Shown piece after piece: positions 33,265 to 42,438 of a DNA stretch of 64,000 nucleotides; within the stretch, counting starts at the first letter, position 1; every line of letters begins with the position of its first letter. The notes under the pieces were generated by a model. That model did no database searches. It saw only the letters and a program-made list of their open reading frames with translations, and was not told the origin of the DNA. The stretch lies in NCBI RefSeq assembly GCF_023243115.1, contig NZ_CP085081.1, positions 1,984,001 to 2,048,000 of the forward strand. Direction: 5' to 3'. The DNA is from Sediminicoccus sp. KRV36. Lineage in GTDB: Bacteria; Pseudomonadota; Alphaproteobacteria; Acetobacterales; Acetobacteraceae. Position numbers and translations under genes: made by a program.

Positions 33265-34989
33265 ATGGCATTGAACTTCAGACGGCGCGGCCTGATGGCA
33301 GGGACGGTGGGCGCGATCAGCGCACTTGCCTTGTCCACGCCGCTTTTCGCGCAGACCACGCCAGGCCGGCCGGCCGCATCTGCCGCGGCTGTCACGGCAC
33401 CGGCGGTGCCCGCTCCCACACCGCAGCGCCCGAACATCCTGTTCATCATGGGCGACGATGTCGGCATGTGGAACATCGGCGCGTATCACCGCGGCCTGAT
33501 GGCTGGCCGGACGCCGAACCTTGACCGCCTGGCTGCCGAAGGCGCGCTCTTCACCGACTACTATGCCGAAGCTTCGTGCACCGCCGGCCGCGCCAACTTC
33601 ATCACCGGGCAGCTGCCCATCCGCACGGGGCTGACCACGGTCGGCCAGGCAGGGTCGCCGCTGGGGCTTCCCGCCGAAGCGCCGACCATCGCCGCGATGC
33701 TGCGCCAGCAGGGCTACGCCACCGGCCAGTTCGGCAAGAACCATCTGGGCGACCGTAACGAATTCCTGCCCTGCGTGCACGGCTTCGACGAGTTCTTCGG
33801 CTATCTCTACCATCTCGACGCGATGCAGGACCCGTTCAACCGGACATACCCGCCGGCGGCACGCGCGACGGTTGGACCGCGCAACATCGTTCGATGCACC
33901 GCGACAAATGTGGATGACACCACCGACCAGCCGCGCTGGGGCCGCGTCGGCCGGCAGCGGATCGTAGATGAGGGCCCGCTGCCGCCCCATCCAACTCCGG
34001 GCATCACCTACAACATGGAGACCTTCGACGAGGTCATCCGCGACAACGTGATCGGCTTCATTGACCGCGCCGTTGCGGCAAACCGTCCATTCTTCGCATA
34101 TATGAACCCGACGCGGATGCATGTGATCACGCATCTGTCTCCGGAATACATGAACCGCATTACGCCGGAGAACGACTGGACCATCCAGGAAGCCGGCATG
34201 GCGCAACTCGACGACAATATCGGCGCCGTGATGAACCACCTGCGCCAGCGTGGCCTCGACCAGAATACCATCGTGGTGTTCACGACCGACAACGGCGCCG
34301 AGACCTTCACCTGGCCCGATGGCGGCAACACGCCCTTCGCTGGCACCAAGGGCATGGGCCTCGAAGGCGGCTTCCGGGTGCCGATGATCATCCGCTGGCC
34401 CGGGCGCGTCGCGCCGAACACGGTACAGAACGGCTTGATGTCCGGGCTGGACTGGTTCCCCACTTTCGCGGCGGCCGCCGGCCTGCCGAATATCGCAGCC
34501 GAGTTGCGGGCCGGGCGTGATCTCGCCGGTCGGAACTACCGCGTGCATCTCGATGGCTATGACCAGACGGCCATGCTGACCGGCACGGGGCGTTCGACGC
34601 GCAATGAGCTGATCTACTTCACGCAGACCGAGTTGGCCGCGATCCGCATCGGCAACTACAAATACCGTTTTCTCGATCAGCCGAATGGCTGGCTTGGCGG
34701 ATCTGTCAGGCTGAACACGCCGATGATCACCAACCTGCGGGTTGATCCGTTCGAGCGCTTGGGCCTGCCCAGCAACATGTCGCTGACCGGCGCCTGGGGT
34801 TACCCCATGGACTTCTTCGTCCGGGAGTTCTGGCGCTTCGTCTATGTGCAGCAGGAAGTTGCGCGGGTGGCGGAAACTTTCGTCGCCTACCCGCCGGCGC
34901 AGCGCGGCGCATCCTTTGGGATCGAAGCGGTAAAGGCGCAGGTCGAGGCGGCGATTGAAGCCGCCCGGAGATCCGGCGCCGGTCGCTGA
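33265..34989 (+). CDS. Type I sulfatase (arylsulfatase family), exported
   Basis: 574 residues. N-terminal export signal with a Tat-like FRRRGLMAG motif, cleaved probably after LFAQ. Metal ligands Asp64-Asp65 in IMGDDVGMWNIG and the FGly motif SCTAGR (Cys105 to Arg109), a CxAxR variant of the usual CxPSR. GQFGKNHLGD and TTDNGAETFTWPDGG supply the remaining active-site residues. It hydrolyses a sulfate ester in the periplasm after Cys105 becomes formylglycine, for which the maturase at 31181 is the local enzyme. GGAG precedes the ATG at 33265. A strong terminator follows. Confidence 0.93.
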   Translation: MALNFRRRGLMAGTVGAISALALSTPLFAQTTPGRPAASAAAVTAPAVPAPTPQRPNILFIMGDDVGMWNIGAYHRGLMAGRTPNLDRLAAEGALFTDYYAEASCTAGRANFITGQLPIRTGLTTVGQAGSPLGLPAEAPTIAAMLRQQGYATGQFGKNHLGDRNEFLPCVHGFDEFFGYLYHLDAMQDPFNRTYPPAARATVGPRNIVRCTATNVDDTTDQPRWGRVGRQRIVDEGPLPPHPTPGITYNMETFDEVIRDNVIGFIDRAVAANRPFFAYMNPTRMHVITHLSPEYMNRITPENDWTIQEAGMAQLDDNIGAVMNHLRQRGLDQNTIVVFTTDNGAETFTWPDGGNTPFAGTKGMGLEGGFRVPMIIRWPGRVAPNTVQNGLMSGLDWFPTFAAAAGLPNIAAELRAGRDLAGRNYRVHLDGYDQTAMLTGTGRSTRNELIYFTQTELAAIRIGNYKYRFLDQPNGWLGGSVRLNTPMITNLRVDPFERLGLPSNMSLTGAWGYPMDFFVREFWRFVYVQQEVARVAETFVAYPPAQRGASFGIEAVKAQVEAAIEAARRSGAGR

Positions 34990-35000
34990 CGCCTGACACC

Positions 35001-35037
35001 GCCGCCGGCGCGCATCCCGCGCCGGCGGCCCCCTTTT
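35001..35037 (+). terminator. Rho-independent terminator after sulfatase
   Basis: GCCGCCGGCGCG (35001-35012) pairs perfectly with CGCGCCGGCGGC (35018-35029) around the loop CATCC; CCCCC and TTTT follow. It starts 12 bases after the sulfatase stop and separates that unit from the antiporter gene. Confidence 0.85.
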
Positions 35038-35067
35038 CTCATCTCATTGGCTGCCGCCCCAGGTTCC

Positions 35068-36300
35068 ATGGACATTCTCGACAGCATCCGCAGCGAGGCC
35101 CTGGCCTTGCCATTGATGGCCAAATTCGCCCTCGCCATGGCCATTTTTGTCGGCATCCCACTGCTGTTCCGCGCGGCCTCGCTGCCCGGAGTCGTCGGGT
35201 TGTTGCTGGCCGGCATCCTGTTCGGCCCGCATGGGCTGGATGTCTTTGGCACGAACCCGGCTGTCGCCGATTTCTTCTCCGATCTTGGCAAGCTGCTGCT
35301 GATGTTCTTCGCCGGGTTAGAGATTGATCTTCAATTGCTGAGCCGCGCGCGAAACCGCTCCGTCGTCTTCGGCCTTGCCACCACATTGCTTCCCTTGGCC
35401 ACGGGCACAATGGTCGGCGTGCTGTTCGGCTATGGTGTGATCCCGGCCCTGGTCATCGGCTCCCTGCTCGCTTCGCACACGTTGCTCGGACTGACAATTG
35501 TGCGCGATGCCGGCCAGGCGAACCGCGAGGCAATCACCGTGACTGTCGGCGCCACGGTGATTTCCGACACGCTGTCTCTGATCATCTTCGCCGCCTGCGT
35601 CACGGCCTTTGTCAGCGGCTTCTCTTTCGCGGGCCTGGGCCTGCAAATGATGCAGATCGCCGGGTTCTGCGCCATCATCCTCCTCGGGCTCCGGCATGTC
35701 GGTGGCTGGCTGCTGCGCCGCATGGAGCATGAGGAAGCGGCCTATTTCGTAATTCTTCTGGTGCTTCTGGCGGTCGCCAGCGTCATGGCCGAGTTGATCC
35801 AGTTGCCAGGCATCATCGGTGCTTTTCTGGCTGGCCTTGCGCTCAACTCCACCGTCAAGGACAGGCCCGCGACCAACAAGCTCAACTTCGTCGGCAAGAC
35901 CCTTTTCATCCCGGCTTTCTTCGTGGTGACGGGCTTCCTGATCGACCCGGTCGCCTTCTTCGGGAGCCTGCTGCACCAGTTTCCCCTGGTGCTCAGCATC
36001 CTGGCGGCGCTGCTGCTGGGCAAGTGGGGCGCGAGCGCGCTGATCGGGCGGGTGTTCGGCTACACGTCGCCGGAGCGGTTGACGATGTGGGCGCTCACCT
36101 TGCCGCAGGTTGCGGCGACGCTGGCGGCCGCCCTGGTGGCTCACTCGACCTTCGACGCCGCGGGCCAGCCACTGCTGGATCGCAACGTACTGAACGCCGT
36201 CCTGGTCCTGGTACTGCTGACCGCCGTCCTGGGCCCGCTGCTAACGGCACGCTTCGCGCCACGCATGGGGCCCGCGCCCTGGCCCGGAGCGCAACCCTAG
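35068..36300 (+). CDS. CPA2-family cation:proton antiporter
   Basis: 410 residues, about 12 membrane helices, no C-terminal TrkA-N regulatory domain. KefB/NapA-type blocks are LPGVVGLLLAGILFGPHGL, LGKLLLMFFAGLEIDL, GSLLASHTLLGLTIV, VGATVISDTLSLIIF (with the conserved Asp) and LPGIIGAFLAGLALN. It should exchange K+ or Na+ for H+ across the inner membrane. ATG 35068 has AGG upstream; a TTG at 35047 is possible. A hairpin without T-run follows the stop. Confidence 0.9.
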   Translation: MDILDSIRSEALALPLMAKFALAMAIFVGIPLLFRAASLPGVVGLLLAGILFGPHGLDVFGTNPAVADFFSDLGKLLLMFFAGLEIDLQLLSRARNRSVVFGLATTLLPLATGTMVGVLFGYGVIPALVIGSLLASHTLLGLTIVRDAGQANREAITVTVGATVISDTLSLIIFAACVTAFVSGFSFAGLGLQMMQIAGFCAIILLGLRHVGGWLLRRMEHEEAAYFVILLVLLAVASVMAELIQLPGIIGAFLAGLALNSTVKDRPATNKLNFVGKTLFIPAFFVVTGFLIDPVAFFGSLLHQFPLVLSILAALLLGKWGASALIGRVFGYTSPERLTMWALTLPQVAATLAAALVAHSTFDAAGQPLLDRNVLNAVLVLVLLTAVLGPLLTARFAPRMGPAPWPGAQP

Positions 36301-36310
36301 TGGCCAAGAC

Positions 36311-36329
36311 CGGCGAGGGATGCTCGCCG
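36311..36329 (+). terminator. Hairpin after antiporter gene
   Basis: CGGCGAG and CTCGCCG pair perfectly around GGATG, ten bases after the stop codon. No T-run follows, so function as a terminator is uncertain. Confidence 0.35.
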
Positions 36330-36508
36330 ATGCAGAGCGATATCGCGGCTGTTCGCGCCGGCCATGTCTGGCCGATCAGCAGCTGGCAGCACATTGATGC
36401 CGGCCTCGCCACCACCCCGAGCCTTTGGATTTCCGCCCGTTGCGGCGGGTGGGGCCCGGGTGTGCTTGGATGCGGATGGACGCAGACGACCAGAAAAGGA
36501 CCCGCAAC

Positions 36509-37375
36509 ATGACGCGCCTTTCCCTCTTCGCTACGTTGGCCCTCTGCGCGAGCTTGCCGATGGCTGCGCTGGCACAATCCACACCCGCCGAGCCGCCGGT
36601 GCGGCTGAATGCCGGCCGCCCGCCGGCAGCGGCGGAGCAAAGCGCCTCGGATCTCGCCAAGAAGCTGCAGAACCCGATTGGCGACCTCTACAGTTTCCCG
36701 TTTCAATCCAACACGAATTTCGGAGTGGGACCGCGCAGCCGCACGCAGGAGATCCTCAACATCCAGCCGGTGATTCCGATCCATATCAACGAGGATTGGA
36801 ACATCGTCACCCGCACCATCCTGCCGCTGGTTTGGAACCCTTCCTTCCAGCCGCAGGCCAGCACCGTGCCCTTTGGCACCGCGCCGATCACCTTCTCGGC
36901 CTTCCTGTCGCCCGCCAATCCGACCAATGGCTGGCTCTGGGCGGTGGGGCCGGTGGTGCAGGTGCCGACCGCGAGCGACCGTTCGCTCGGCTCGCCCGTC
37001 TGGGGCGGCGGGCCGACTGCGGCGCTGGTCTATATGCGGGGCCCCTGGGTCGCGGGCGCGCTCGCCAGCAATGTCTGGTCCTTTGGCGGAACGCGGGGCC
37101 GCGGCGGCACGCAGTACAGCAACTTCCTGCTGCAGCCCTTCGTGAACTACAATTTCGGCGGGGGCTGGTATGTCGGCACCTCGCCCATCATCACGGCGAA
37201 TTGGCTGGAGCGCGGCAGCAATGCCTGGACAGTGCCGGTTGGCGGGCAGGTCGGGCGCGTGATCCGGCTGGGCCGGCTGCCGGTGAACCTGGCGGTTGGC
37301 GCCTACTACAATGTCGTGCGCCCTGATGAGGCAGCGACCTGGCAGTTGCGGACGCAGGTCACGCTGATCTTCTGA
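36509..37375 (+). CDS. Putative outer-membrane beta-barrel protein
   Basis: 288 residues. A signal peptide (MTRLSLFATLALCASLPMAALA) precedes a low-charge, aromatic-rich sequence with alternating hydrophobic pattern and a C-terminal LRTQVTLIF ending in Phe, as in barrel proteins. The blocks NPIGDLYSFPFQSNTNFGVGP and PVGGQVGRVIRLGRLPVNLAVGAYYN are typical of a transporter-like family that databases sometimes label 'neuromedin U', a misnomer. AAAGGA upstream supports the ATG at 36509. The gene stands alone, with 208 bases before and 267 after that show nothing I can name. Confidence 0.75.
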   Translation: MTRLSLFATLALCASLPMAALAQSTPAEPPVRLNAGRPPAAAEQSASDLAKKLQNPIGDLYSFPFQSNTNFGVGPRSRTQEILNIQPVIPIHINEDWNIVTRTILPLVWNPSFQPQASTVPFGTAPITFSAFLSPANPTNGWLWAVGPVVQVPTASDRSLGSPVWGGGPTAALVYMRGPWVAGALASNVWSFGGTRGRGGTQYSNFLLQPFVNYNFGGGWYVGTSPIITANWLERGSNAWTVPVGGQVGRVIRLGRLPVNLAVGAYYNVVRPDEAATWQLRTQVTLIF

Positions 37376-37642
37376 CGCTTGACGCCCGATCAATGGCATC
37401 CTGCGGGTCAAGCTGGCGTTCAAGCGCGATGGCCGCGGCCTGCGCGCCTCCGCAGCGGGGCGGCCGGCATTATGGTGTTCCTGCCCCATCAGCCGGGCCG
37501 CGTTTCAGCTGGGCGCAAATGCGCACATGCCGGGGCCCTCAGCATGATGGGCGAGGTGTTCGATGCCCGATTTTCCGGTGCAGGATTCCCCTAGGATTCG
37601 GGGATGCGCCATGCTTCAGGCTCTACTTGAATGCGCCGCCGC

Positions 37643-38443
37643 TCATCCGCACCGCACCGACATGCCGCCATCCACCACAAGCTCTGTCCCCGTGATGAAG
37701 CGCGCTTCGTCCGAGGCCAGGAAAAGCACGGCGTTTGCCGTGTCCCGCCCGTCACCGGCAAACCCCACCGGGATTCGCGAAAGCCGCTGCGCCACGAGCG
37801 CTTGCACATCGCCGCCGGCGCGCTGACCCGCCAGCCGGACTTCCACCATCGGCGTGTGCATCTGGCCCGGCACCACCGTGTTCACGCGAATGCCCTTCGC
37901 CGCGTACTGCACGGCAACCACGCGGGAGAGCTGGATCACGCCGGCCTTGGATGCCGCGTAGGCGACCTGCGCCGCGCCCGTCCAGCGGATGCCCGAGGTG
38001 GAGGCCATGTTGACCACGGCACCACTGGCCTGCGCCTCCATGACGGGCAGCACGTGCTTGAGCATCAGGAAGACGCTCTTCAAATTCGTGTCGATCTGCA
38101 GATCCCAGGTCTCTTCCGCCATCTCGACCGGTCCGCCGGGGGCCGAGCCGCCCACATTGTTCACCAGCACATCAATGCGCCCATGCCTGGCGACGATGGC
38201 GGCAACCGTCCGGGCGATTGCGGCGGCATCGGTCACGTTCAGTGTCAGCGGCTCGAAGCGCCCGCCCGCGGCGGCGATGCGCTCGGCCGTTTCGGTCATG
38301 GAAGCCGGGTCACGGTCCAGCCCGATCACGGTCGCACCCTCTTGCGCCAGGCCGATGGCGATGGCGCGCCCATTGCCCCAGCCGGGGCCCACGCAGCCCG
38401 CGCCCGTCACCACGGCGATCTTGCCCGCAAATCGTTCCGTCAT
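37643..38443 (-). CDS. Short-chain dehydrogenase/reductase (SDR)
   Basis: 266 residues, classical SDR. Cofactor motif TGAGCVGPGWGNG departs from TGxxxGxG by an insertion, followed by NNVGGSAPGG and the catalytic Tyr-Lys in AYAASKAG; C-terminal TGTELVVDGGMS. Asp in GLDRDPAS at the end of strand two favours NAD(H). Substrate unknown; it lies divergent from a putative carboxylic-acid gene cluster. ATG 38443 has GGAG about ten bases upstream; the longer frame to 38521 is not conserved. Confidence 0.9.
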   Translation of the reverse strand: MTERFAGKIAVVTGAGCVGPGWGNGRAIAIGLAQEGATVIGLDRDPASMTETAERIAAAGGRFEPLTLNVTDAAAIARTVAAIVARHGRIDVLVNNVGGSAPGGPVEMAEETWDLQIDTNLKSVFLMLKHVLPVMEAQASGAVVNMASTSGIRWTGAAQVAYAASKAGVIQLSRVVAVQYAAKGIRVNTVVPGQMHTPMVEVRLAGQRAGGDVQALVAQRLSRIPVGFAGDGRDTANAVLFLASDEARFITGTELVVDGGMSVRCG

Positions 38444-38616
38444 CCTGTGTCTCCATCGCCTGGGTGGCCCTGCCTGGCACAGCGTCCTGTGGACCATCCA
38501 CACTATGCAAGCATCTTCCATCTGCCGGAAGAGTGGCTATAGGATCAGGCCGGCGGAAACCGGGGCTACACTCACCCGCCCGCGCCGCGCCCGGCCCATG
38601 ATGAAGGACGAAGTCC

Positions 38617-39192
38617 ATGCCCCGTTTGCACCTGCCACCCGAGACTGAGCTGACGGAGGCGCAAAAAGCCAGCGTGGCCGAGGCTGTGGCCGGCATCCGT
38701 GGCCGCGTGCCCGCCCCCATGATCGCCTGGCTGCGCAACCCGGTCCTGGCCAGCCGCGGGCAAAAGCTGGGCGAGCTGCTGCGCTACGAAACGACGCTGG
38801 AGCCCCGCCTTTCGGAGCTCGCGATCCTCGTCTGTGCCCGTCACTGGACGTCACACCATGAATGGACCGCCCATAAGCGCGAGGCGCTGAAGGCCGGCCT
38901 GGCCCCTGAAGTGATCGCCGCCATCGCCGCCCGCCGCGCCCCCGGGCTGAGCGACCCGCGGGAGCAGGTCGTCTTCGACGTCTCCAGGACGCTGCTGGCC
39001 ACCGGGCGCGTGCCGAAGCCGCTCTATCATGCCGGCGTCGCGGCCCTGGGTGAGCGCGGCATGGTCGAGCTGGTGGGAATCCTCGGCTATTACTGCCTGG
39101 TCGCGCTGACGCTGAACACCTTCGAGCTCGGCCTGCCCGACAGCATCGCGCCCGAACTGGCCGACCCCGAATTCGCCGGAGCCGGCGCATGA
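38617..39192 (+). CDS. Carboxymuconolactone decarboxylase family protein
   Basis: 191 residues. The family block RLSELAILVCARHWTSHHEWTAHKREALKAG is complete, with His and Glu residues but without the AhpD-type CxxC, so a peroxidase role is unlikely; it resembles decarboxylase or lactone-related members. First gene of a three-gene plus-strand unit, overlapping the amidohydrolase by four bases. Confidence 0.85.
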   Translation: MPRLHLPPETELTEAQKASVAEAVAGIRGRVPAPMIAWLRNPVLASRGQKLGELLRYETTLEPRLSELAILVCARHWTSHHEWTAHKREALKAGLAPEVIAAIAARRAPGLSDPREQVVFDVSRTLLATGRVPKPLYHAGVAALGERGMVELVGILGYYCLVALTLNTFELGLPDSIAPELADPEFAGAGA

Positions 39193-40232
39193 GCGGCGCC
39201 ACGCACCAGCACCAGATCCCAGTCCGCGAGGCCTGGCTCGCCAGCCACAACGAGGCCGCGCTGGACCCCACGCAGCCGATCATCGACCCGCATCATCACC
39301 TCTGGGATCAGCCGGGTTGGCGCTATCTGCTGGATGAATTGCTGGCCGACCTGCGCAGTGGCCACGATGTGCGCGCCACGGTCTATGTCCAATCCGCGCG
39401 ATCCATGCTGCGCGCGGAAGGGCCGCCGGCGATGCGCGCGGTGGGCGAGACGGAATTCGCCAATGGCGTCGGCGCCATGTGCGCCAGCGGCGCCTATGGC
39501 GCGGTGCGCGCCTGTGCCGGCATCGTCGCCGCGGCCGATCTTCGCCTGGGTGCTGCGGTGCGCCCGGTCCTGGAAGCCCATCTCCGGGCGGGGGGCGAGC
39601 GCTTCCGCGGTGTCCGCCACACCGCGACATGGGACCCCGATCCGGCCATGCTGAACCCGGCCTACAGCCCGCCCGAGGACATGCTGGACAGCACAGCCTT
39701 TCGCGCCGGCATCGCGGAACTCGGCAAGCTCGGCCTGACCTTCGACGCCTGGATCTACTTCCACCAGATCCCGCGCCTGACAGCGCTGGCCCGCGCCTTC
39801 CCGGAAGTGCCGATCGTGCTCGACCATTGCGGCGGCATCCTCGGCATCGGCCGCTATGCCGGCCAGCGCGATGAGGTCTTCGCGACCTGGTCCGCGAATC
39901 TGCGCGAATTGGCCCGCTGCCCGAACGTCATGGTGAAGCTGGGCGGCCTCGGCATGCGGCTGCCCGGTTTCGGCTTCGAGACGCGCGAACGCGCGCCCAG
40001 CTCGGCCGAGCTGGCTGAGGCCTGGGGCCCCTGGATGGAAAGCTGCATCGAGATCTTCGGCGCCGCGCGCTGCATGTTCGAGAGCAACTTCCCGGTGGAT
40101 AAGGGCGGCTATGCCTATGCCATCGGCTGGAACGCCATGAAGCGGATCGCGGCCGGCGCCAGTGCCACCGAGAAGGCGGATCTGTTCTGGCGCAGCGCGG
40201 CCCGCTTCTACCGCCTGCCCGACATCGCCTGA
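39189..40232 (+). CDS. Amidohydrolase_2 family metal-dependent hydrolase
   Basis: 347 residues. TIM-barrel hydrolase of the PF04909 type: IIDPHHHLWD (metal-binding HxH), FRGVRHTATWDPD, VPIVLDHCGG and FESNFPVDKGG near the C-terminus with the barrel's last Asp/Asn. Relatives act on lactones or decarboxylate aromatic acids. It overlaps the CMD-like gene and precedes a Bug receptor gene by 27 bases, so uptake and degradation of one acid are probably linked. Confidence 0.88.
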   Translation: MSGATHQHQIPVREAWLASHNEAALDPTQPIIDPHHHLWDQPGWRYLLDELLADLRSGHDVRATVYVQSARSMLRAEGPPAMRAVGETEFANGVGAMCASGAYGAVRACAGIVAAADLRLGAAVRPVLEAHLRAGGERFRGVRHTATWDPDPAMLNPAYSPPEDMLDSTAFRAGIAELGKLGLTFDAWIYFHQIPRLTALARAFPEVPIVLDHCGGILGIGRYAGQRDEVFATWSANLRELARCPNVMVKLGGLGMRLPGFGFETRERAPSSAELAEAWGPWMESCIEIFGAARCMFESNFPVDKGGYAYAIGWNAMKRIAAGASATEKADLFWRSAARFYRLPDIA

Positions 40233-40259
40233 CAACAACAATCCTGGGAGGAAGCCGCC

Positions 40260-41225
40260 ATGAGGCGCACCGTCATTACCGCCTTTCTGGGGGCGCTTGT
40301 TGCCCTGCCGGCCCTGGCGCAGGAAGCCTTTCCCGCGCGCCCCATCCGCCTCATCGTCCCCTTCGCGGCCGGCGGCCCGAGTGACATCGTGGCGCGGATC
40401 GTGGCGCCACACATGCAGCAGGCCCTGGGCCAGCCCGTCGTGGTGGATAACCGCCCCGGCGCCGGCGGCGTGACCGGGGTGGATGTGATCGCGAAGGCGG
40501 TGCCGGATGGCTACACCTTCGGCATCGGCAGCGCCGGCGCGCTCGCCATCTCGCCCAATCTGGGGCGCGGCACGCCTTACGACCCGCTGCGGGATTTCGC
40601 GCCCATCACGCTCGGCGTGCTGGTGCCGGAGCCTGTGGTGGTGCCGGCCGCCTCTCGCCACCGCACGCTGCAGGACCTCATCGCCGATGCGCGGGCCCGG
40701 CCGGGCGCGCTGAACTTCGGCTCCACCGGCAATGGCTCCATGCCGCATCTGGCGGCCGAGCAGCTGAAGGCAGCGGCGGGGCTGGACCTGGTGCAGATCG
40801 CGTATAACAGCGGCGGACAGCTCGCCACCGCCATCCTGCGCAACGAGGTGCAACTCGGCTTCGCCGACCTGCCCGTGCTGCTGCCGCAGATCCAGGCGGG
40901 AACGCTGCGTGCCCTCGCGGTGGGCACGCCCGAGCGCCTCAGCTGGATCCCCGATGTGCCGACCTTCCGCGAGCTCGGCCTGCCCTCGGTGGATGCTAGC
41001 AACTGGCACGGCTTCGTCGCCCCGGCGCGCACTCAGCCGGCGGCGCTGGAGGCGCTGCGCCGCGCCGCGATCAACGCCCTTCAGGACCCGGAGGTGCGCC
41101 GGCGGCTCAATGAACAGGGTGCCATTCCGGGCGGCAACAACCCGGAGGAATTCGGCGCCTTCCTGCTCCGCGAGAACGCGAAATGGGGCGAGGTGATCCG
41201 GCGCAACAACATCCGCCCTGACTGA
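40260..41225 (+). CDS. Tripartite tricarboxylate transporter receptor (Bug/TctC) protein
   Basis: 321 residues. Signal MRRTVITAFLGALVALPALAQ, then RPIRLIVPFAAGGPSDIVARI, VVVDNRPGAGGVTGVDVIAK, DGYTFGIGSAGALAI and WIPDVPTFRELGLP, all characteristic of Bug proteins. Periplasmic carboxylate receptor; no TctAB partner in the window. GGGAGGAAG precedes the ATG. Convergent with the CoA-transferase gene 19 bases away. Confidence 0.93.
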   Translation: MRRTVITAFLGALVALPALAQEAFPARPIRLIVPFAAGGPSDIVARIVAPHMQQALGQPVVVDNRPGAGGVTGVDVIAKAVPDGYTFGIGSAGALAISPNLGRGTPYDPLRDFAPITLGVLVPEPVVVPAASRHRTLQDLIADARARPGALNFGSTGNGSMPHLAAEQLKAAAGLDLVQIAYNSGGQLATAILRNEVQLGFADLPVLLPQIQAGTLRALAVGTPERLSWIPDVPTFRELGLPSVDASNWHGFVAPARTQPAALEALRRAAINALQDPEVRRRLNEQGAIPGGNNPEEFGAFLLRENAKWGEVIRRNNIRPD

Positions 41226-41244
41226 TCAGGGCGCGGCCCGCGCG

Positions 41245-42438
41245 TCAGGTCGCCCCTGATGCGCGCAGCCCCGCGATCTCCGCATCGCTGTAGCCGAGTT
41301 CGCGCAGCACCGCCTCGGTATCGGCGCCGACCTCGCGCGGCGCCGTCTCCACGCTCGCCCCGCCATGGCGCAGCCGGAAGGGTGCCACGGGCACGGTGAA
41401 GGCGCGGTCCAGGCCGGGCGCTGGCGCGTGGCGGTGCAGCACCGCGCGTGTCGCCAGATGCGGGTCCGCCAGGGTTTCCGCCATGCGCCGGATGCGCCCG
41501 CAGGGCACGCGGTGCGACTGCAGGAAGGCTTCCCAGTCATCGGCCTTGCGCGTGGCGATGATGGCGGCGAGCGTGGTGGCCTCCGCCGCATGGGCGTCCA
41601 GCCTTTCGCTGTTGGTCCGCTTGACCATCTCCGGCCGGCCGAGCGCCAGCCAGAGCCGCCGCTGCTGCCGCAGATTAGACGCCGCGACCATGAAGGGCGC
41701 GTCCTCGGCCTGGTAGCAGCCGATGGTCGCGAAGGGGAAGCTGTTGCCATGCGGCTCGGGATGCGCCCCGTTCCAGCCATGCGCGGTGATGTGCGAGCCT
41801 GACAAGGTGAGCGCCACGTCGAGCATGGCGAGGTCAATATGCTGGCCCTGCCCGGTGCGCTCGCGCTGGAACAGGGCGGCGGCGATCGCGAAGGCGCCGC
41901 TGGTGCCGGTGGCGTAGTCCACCACCGGCGCGCCGCATTTGAGGGGGGCCGACTGCTCGGTGCCGGTCATCGCCATCATGCCAGACATGGCCTGGAGGAT
42001 GTTGTCATACCCCGTCTGTTCGCCGCGCGGGCCGCCATGCCCGAAGGCCGAGATGGAGCAGTAGATCAGCCGGGGGTTGAGGGCGGAAAGCGCCTCATAC
42101 CCCAGGCCCAGCGCCTCGAAGGCGCCGGGGCGATAATTCTCGAGGAAGACGTCCGCGCCAGCCGCCAGGCGCCGCATTGCCGCCACCCCGCCGGGCGTCT
42201 TCAGGTTCAGCGTGATGGCGCGCTTGTTCGACGCCTGGGTGAGGAAGGCCGTCCCCATCCGTGCCTCGCTGAGGCGACGATCGGAGCCCTGCATGCGCGC
42301 CTGGTCGGGCTCCTCGGGGGATTCCACCTTGATGACATCGGCGCCGAGGACCGCGAGCTGATAGGCCGCGAAGGGCCCGGCCAGGACATGCGTCGTGTCA
42401 ATGACGCGCAGGCCGGCGAAGGGACGGGCGTCGCTCAT
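41245..42438 (-). CDS. CaiB/BaiF family CoA-transferase
   Basis: 397 residues, class III CoA-transferase. Conserved segments are FAGLRVIDTTHVLAGPFAAYQLAVLGADVIKVE, LFLENYRPGAFEALGLGYEAL, ISAFGHGGPRGEQTGYDNILQAMSGMMAMTG and PVVDYATG. These enzymes move CoA between carboxylic acids, activating a substrate for catabolism. Its start overlaps the stop of the upstream Bug gene, so receptor and activation enzyme form a two-gene operon, possibly under the IclR regulator 1.1 kb upstream. Confidence 0.93.
   Translation of the reverse strand: MSDARPFAGLRVIDTTHVLAGPFAAYQLAVLGADVIKVESPEEPDQARMQGSDRRLSEARMGTAFLTQASNKRAITLNLKTPGGVAAMRRLAAGADVFLENYRPGAFEALGLGYEALSALNPRLIYCSISAFGHGGPRGEQTGYDNILQAMSGMMAMTGTEQSAPLKCGAPVVDYATGTSGAFAIAAALFQRERTGQGQHIDLAMLDVALTLSGSHITAHGWNGAHPEPHGNSFPFATIGCYQAEDAPFMVAASNLRQQRRLWLALGRPEMVKRTNSERLDAHAAEATTLAAIIATRKADDWEAFLQSHRVPCGRIRRMAETLADPHLATRAVLHRHAPAPGLDRAFTVPVAPFRLRHGGASVETAPREVGADTEAVLRELGYSDAEIAGLRASGAT

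Noticed and set aside
37376..37642. Possible small genes in the gap after the barrel protein
   Set aside because: Open frames there show no signal, motif or ribosome site and overlap the end of the SDR gene.
41226..41255. ATCAGGGCG...CGCCCCTGAT inverted repeat between the convergent Bug and CoA-transferase genes as a terminator
   Set aside because: One arm lies inside the CoA-transferase coding end, the spacer is long and no T-run follows.
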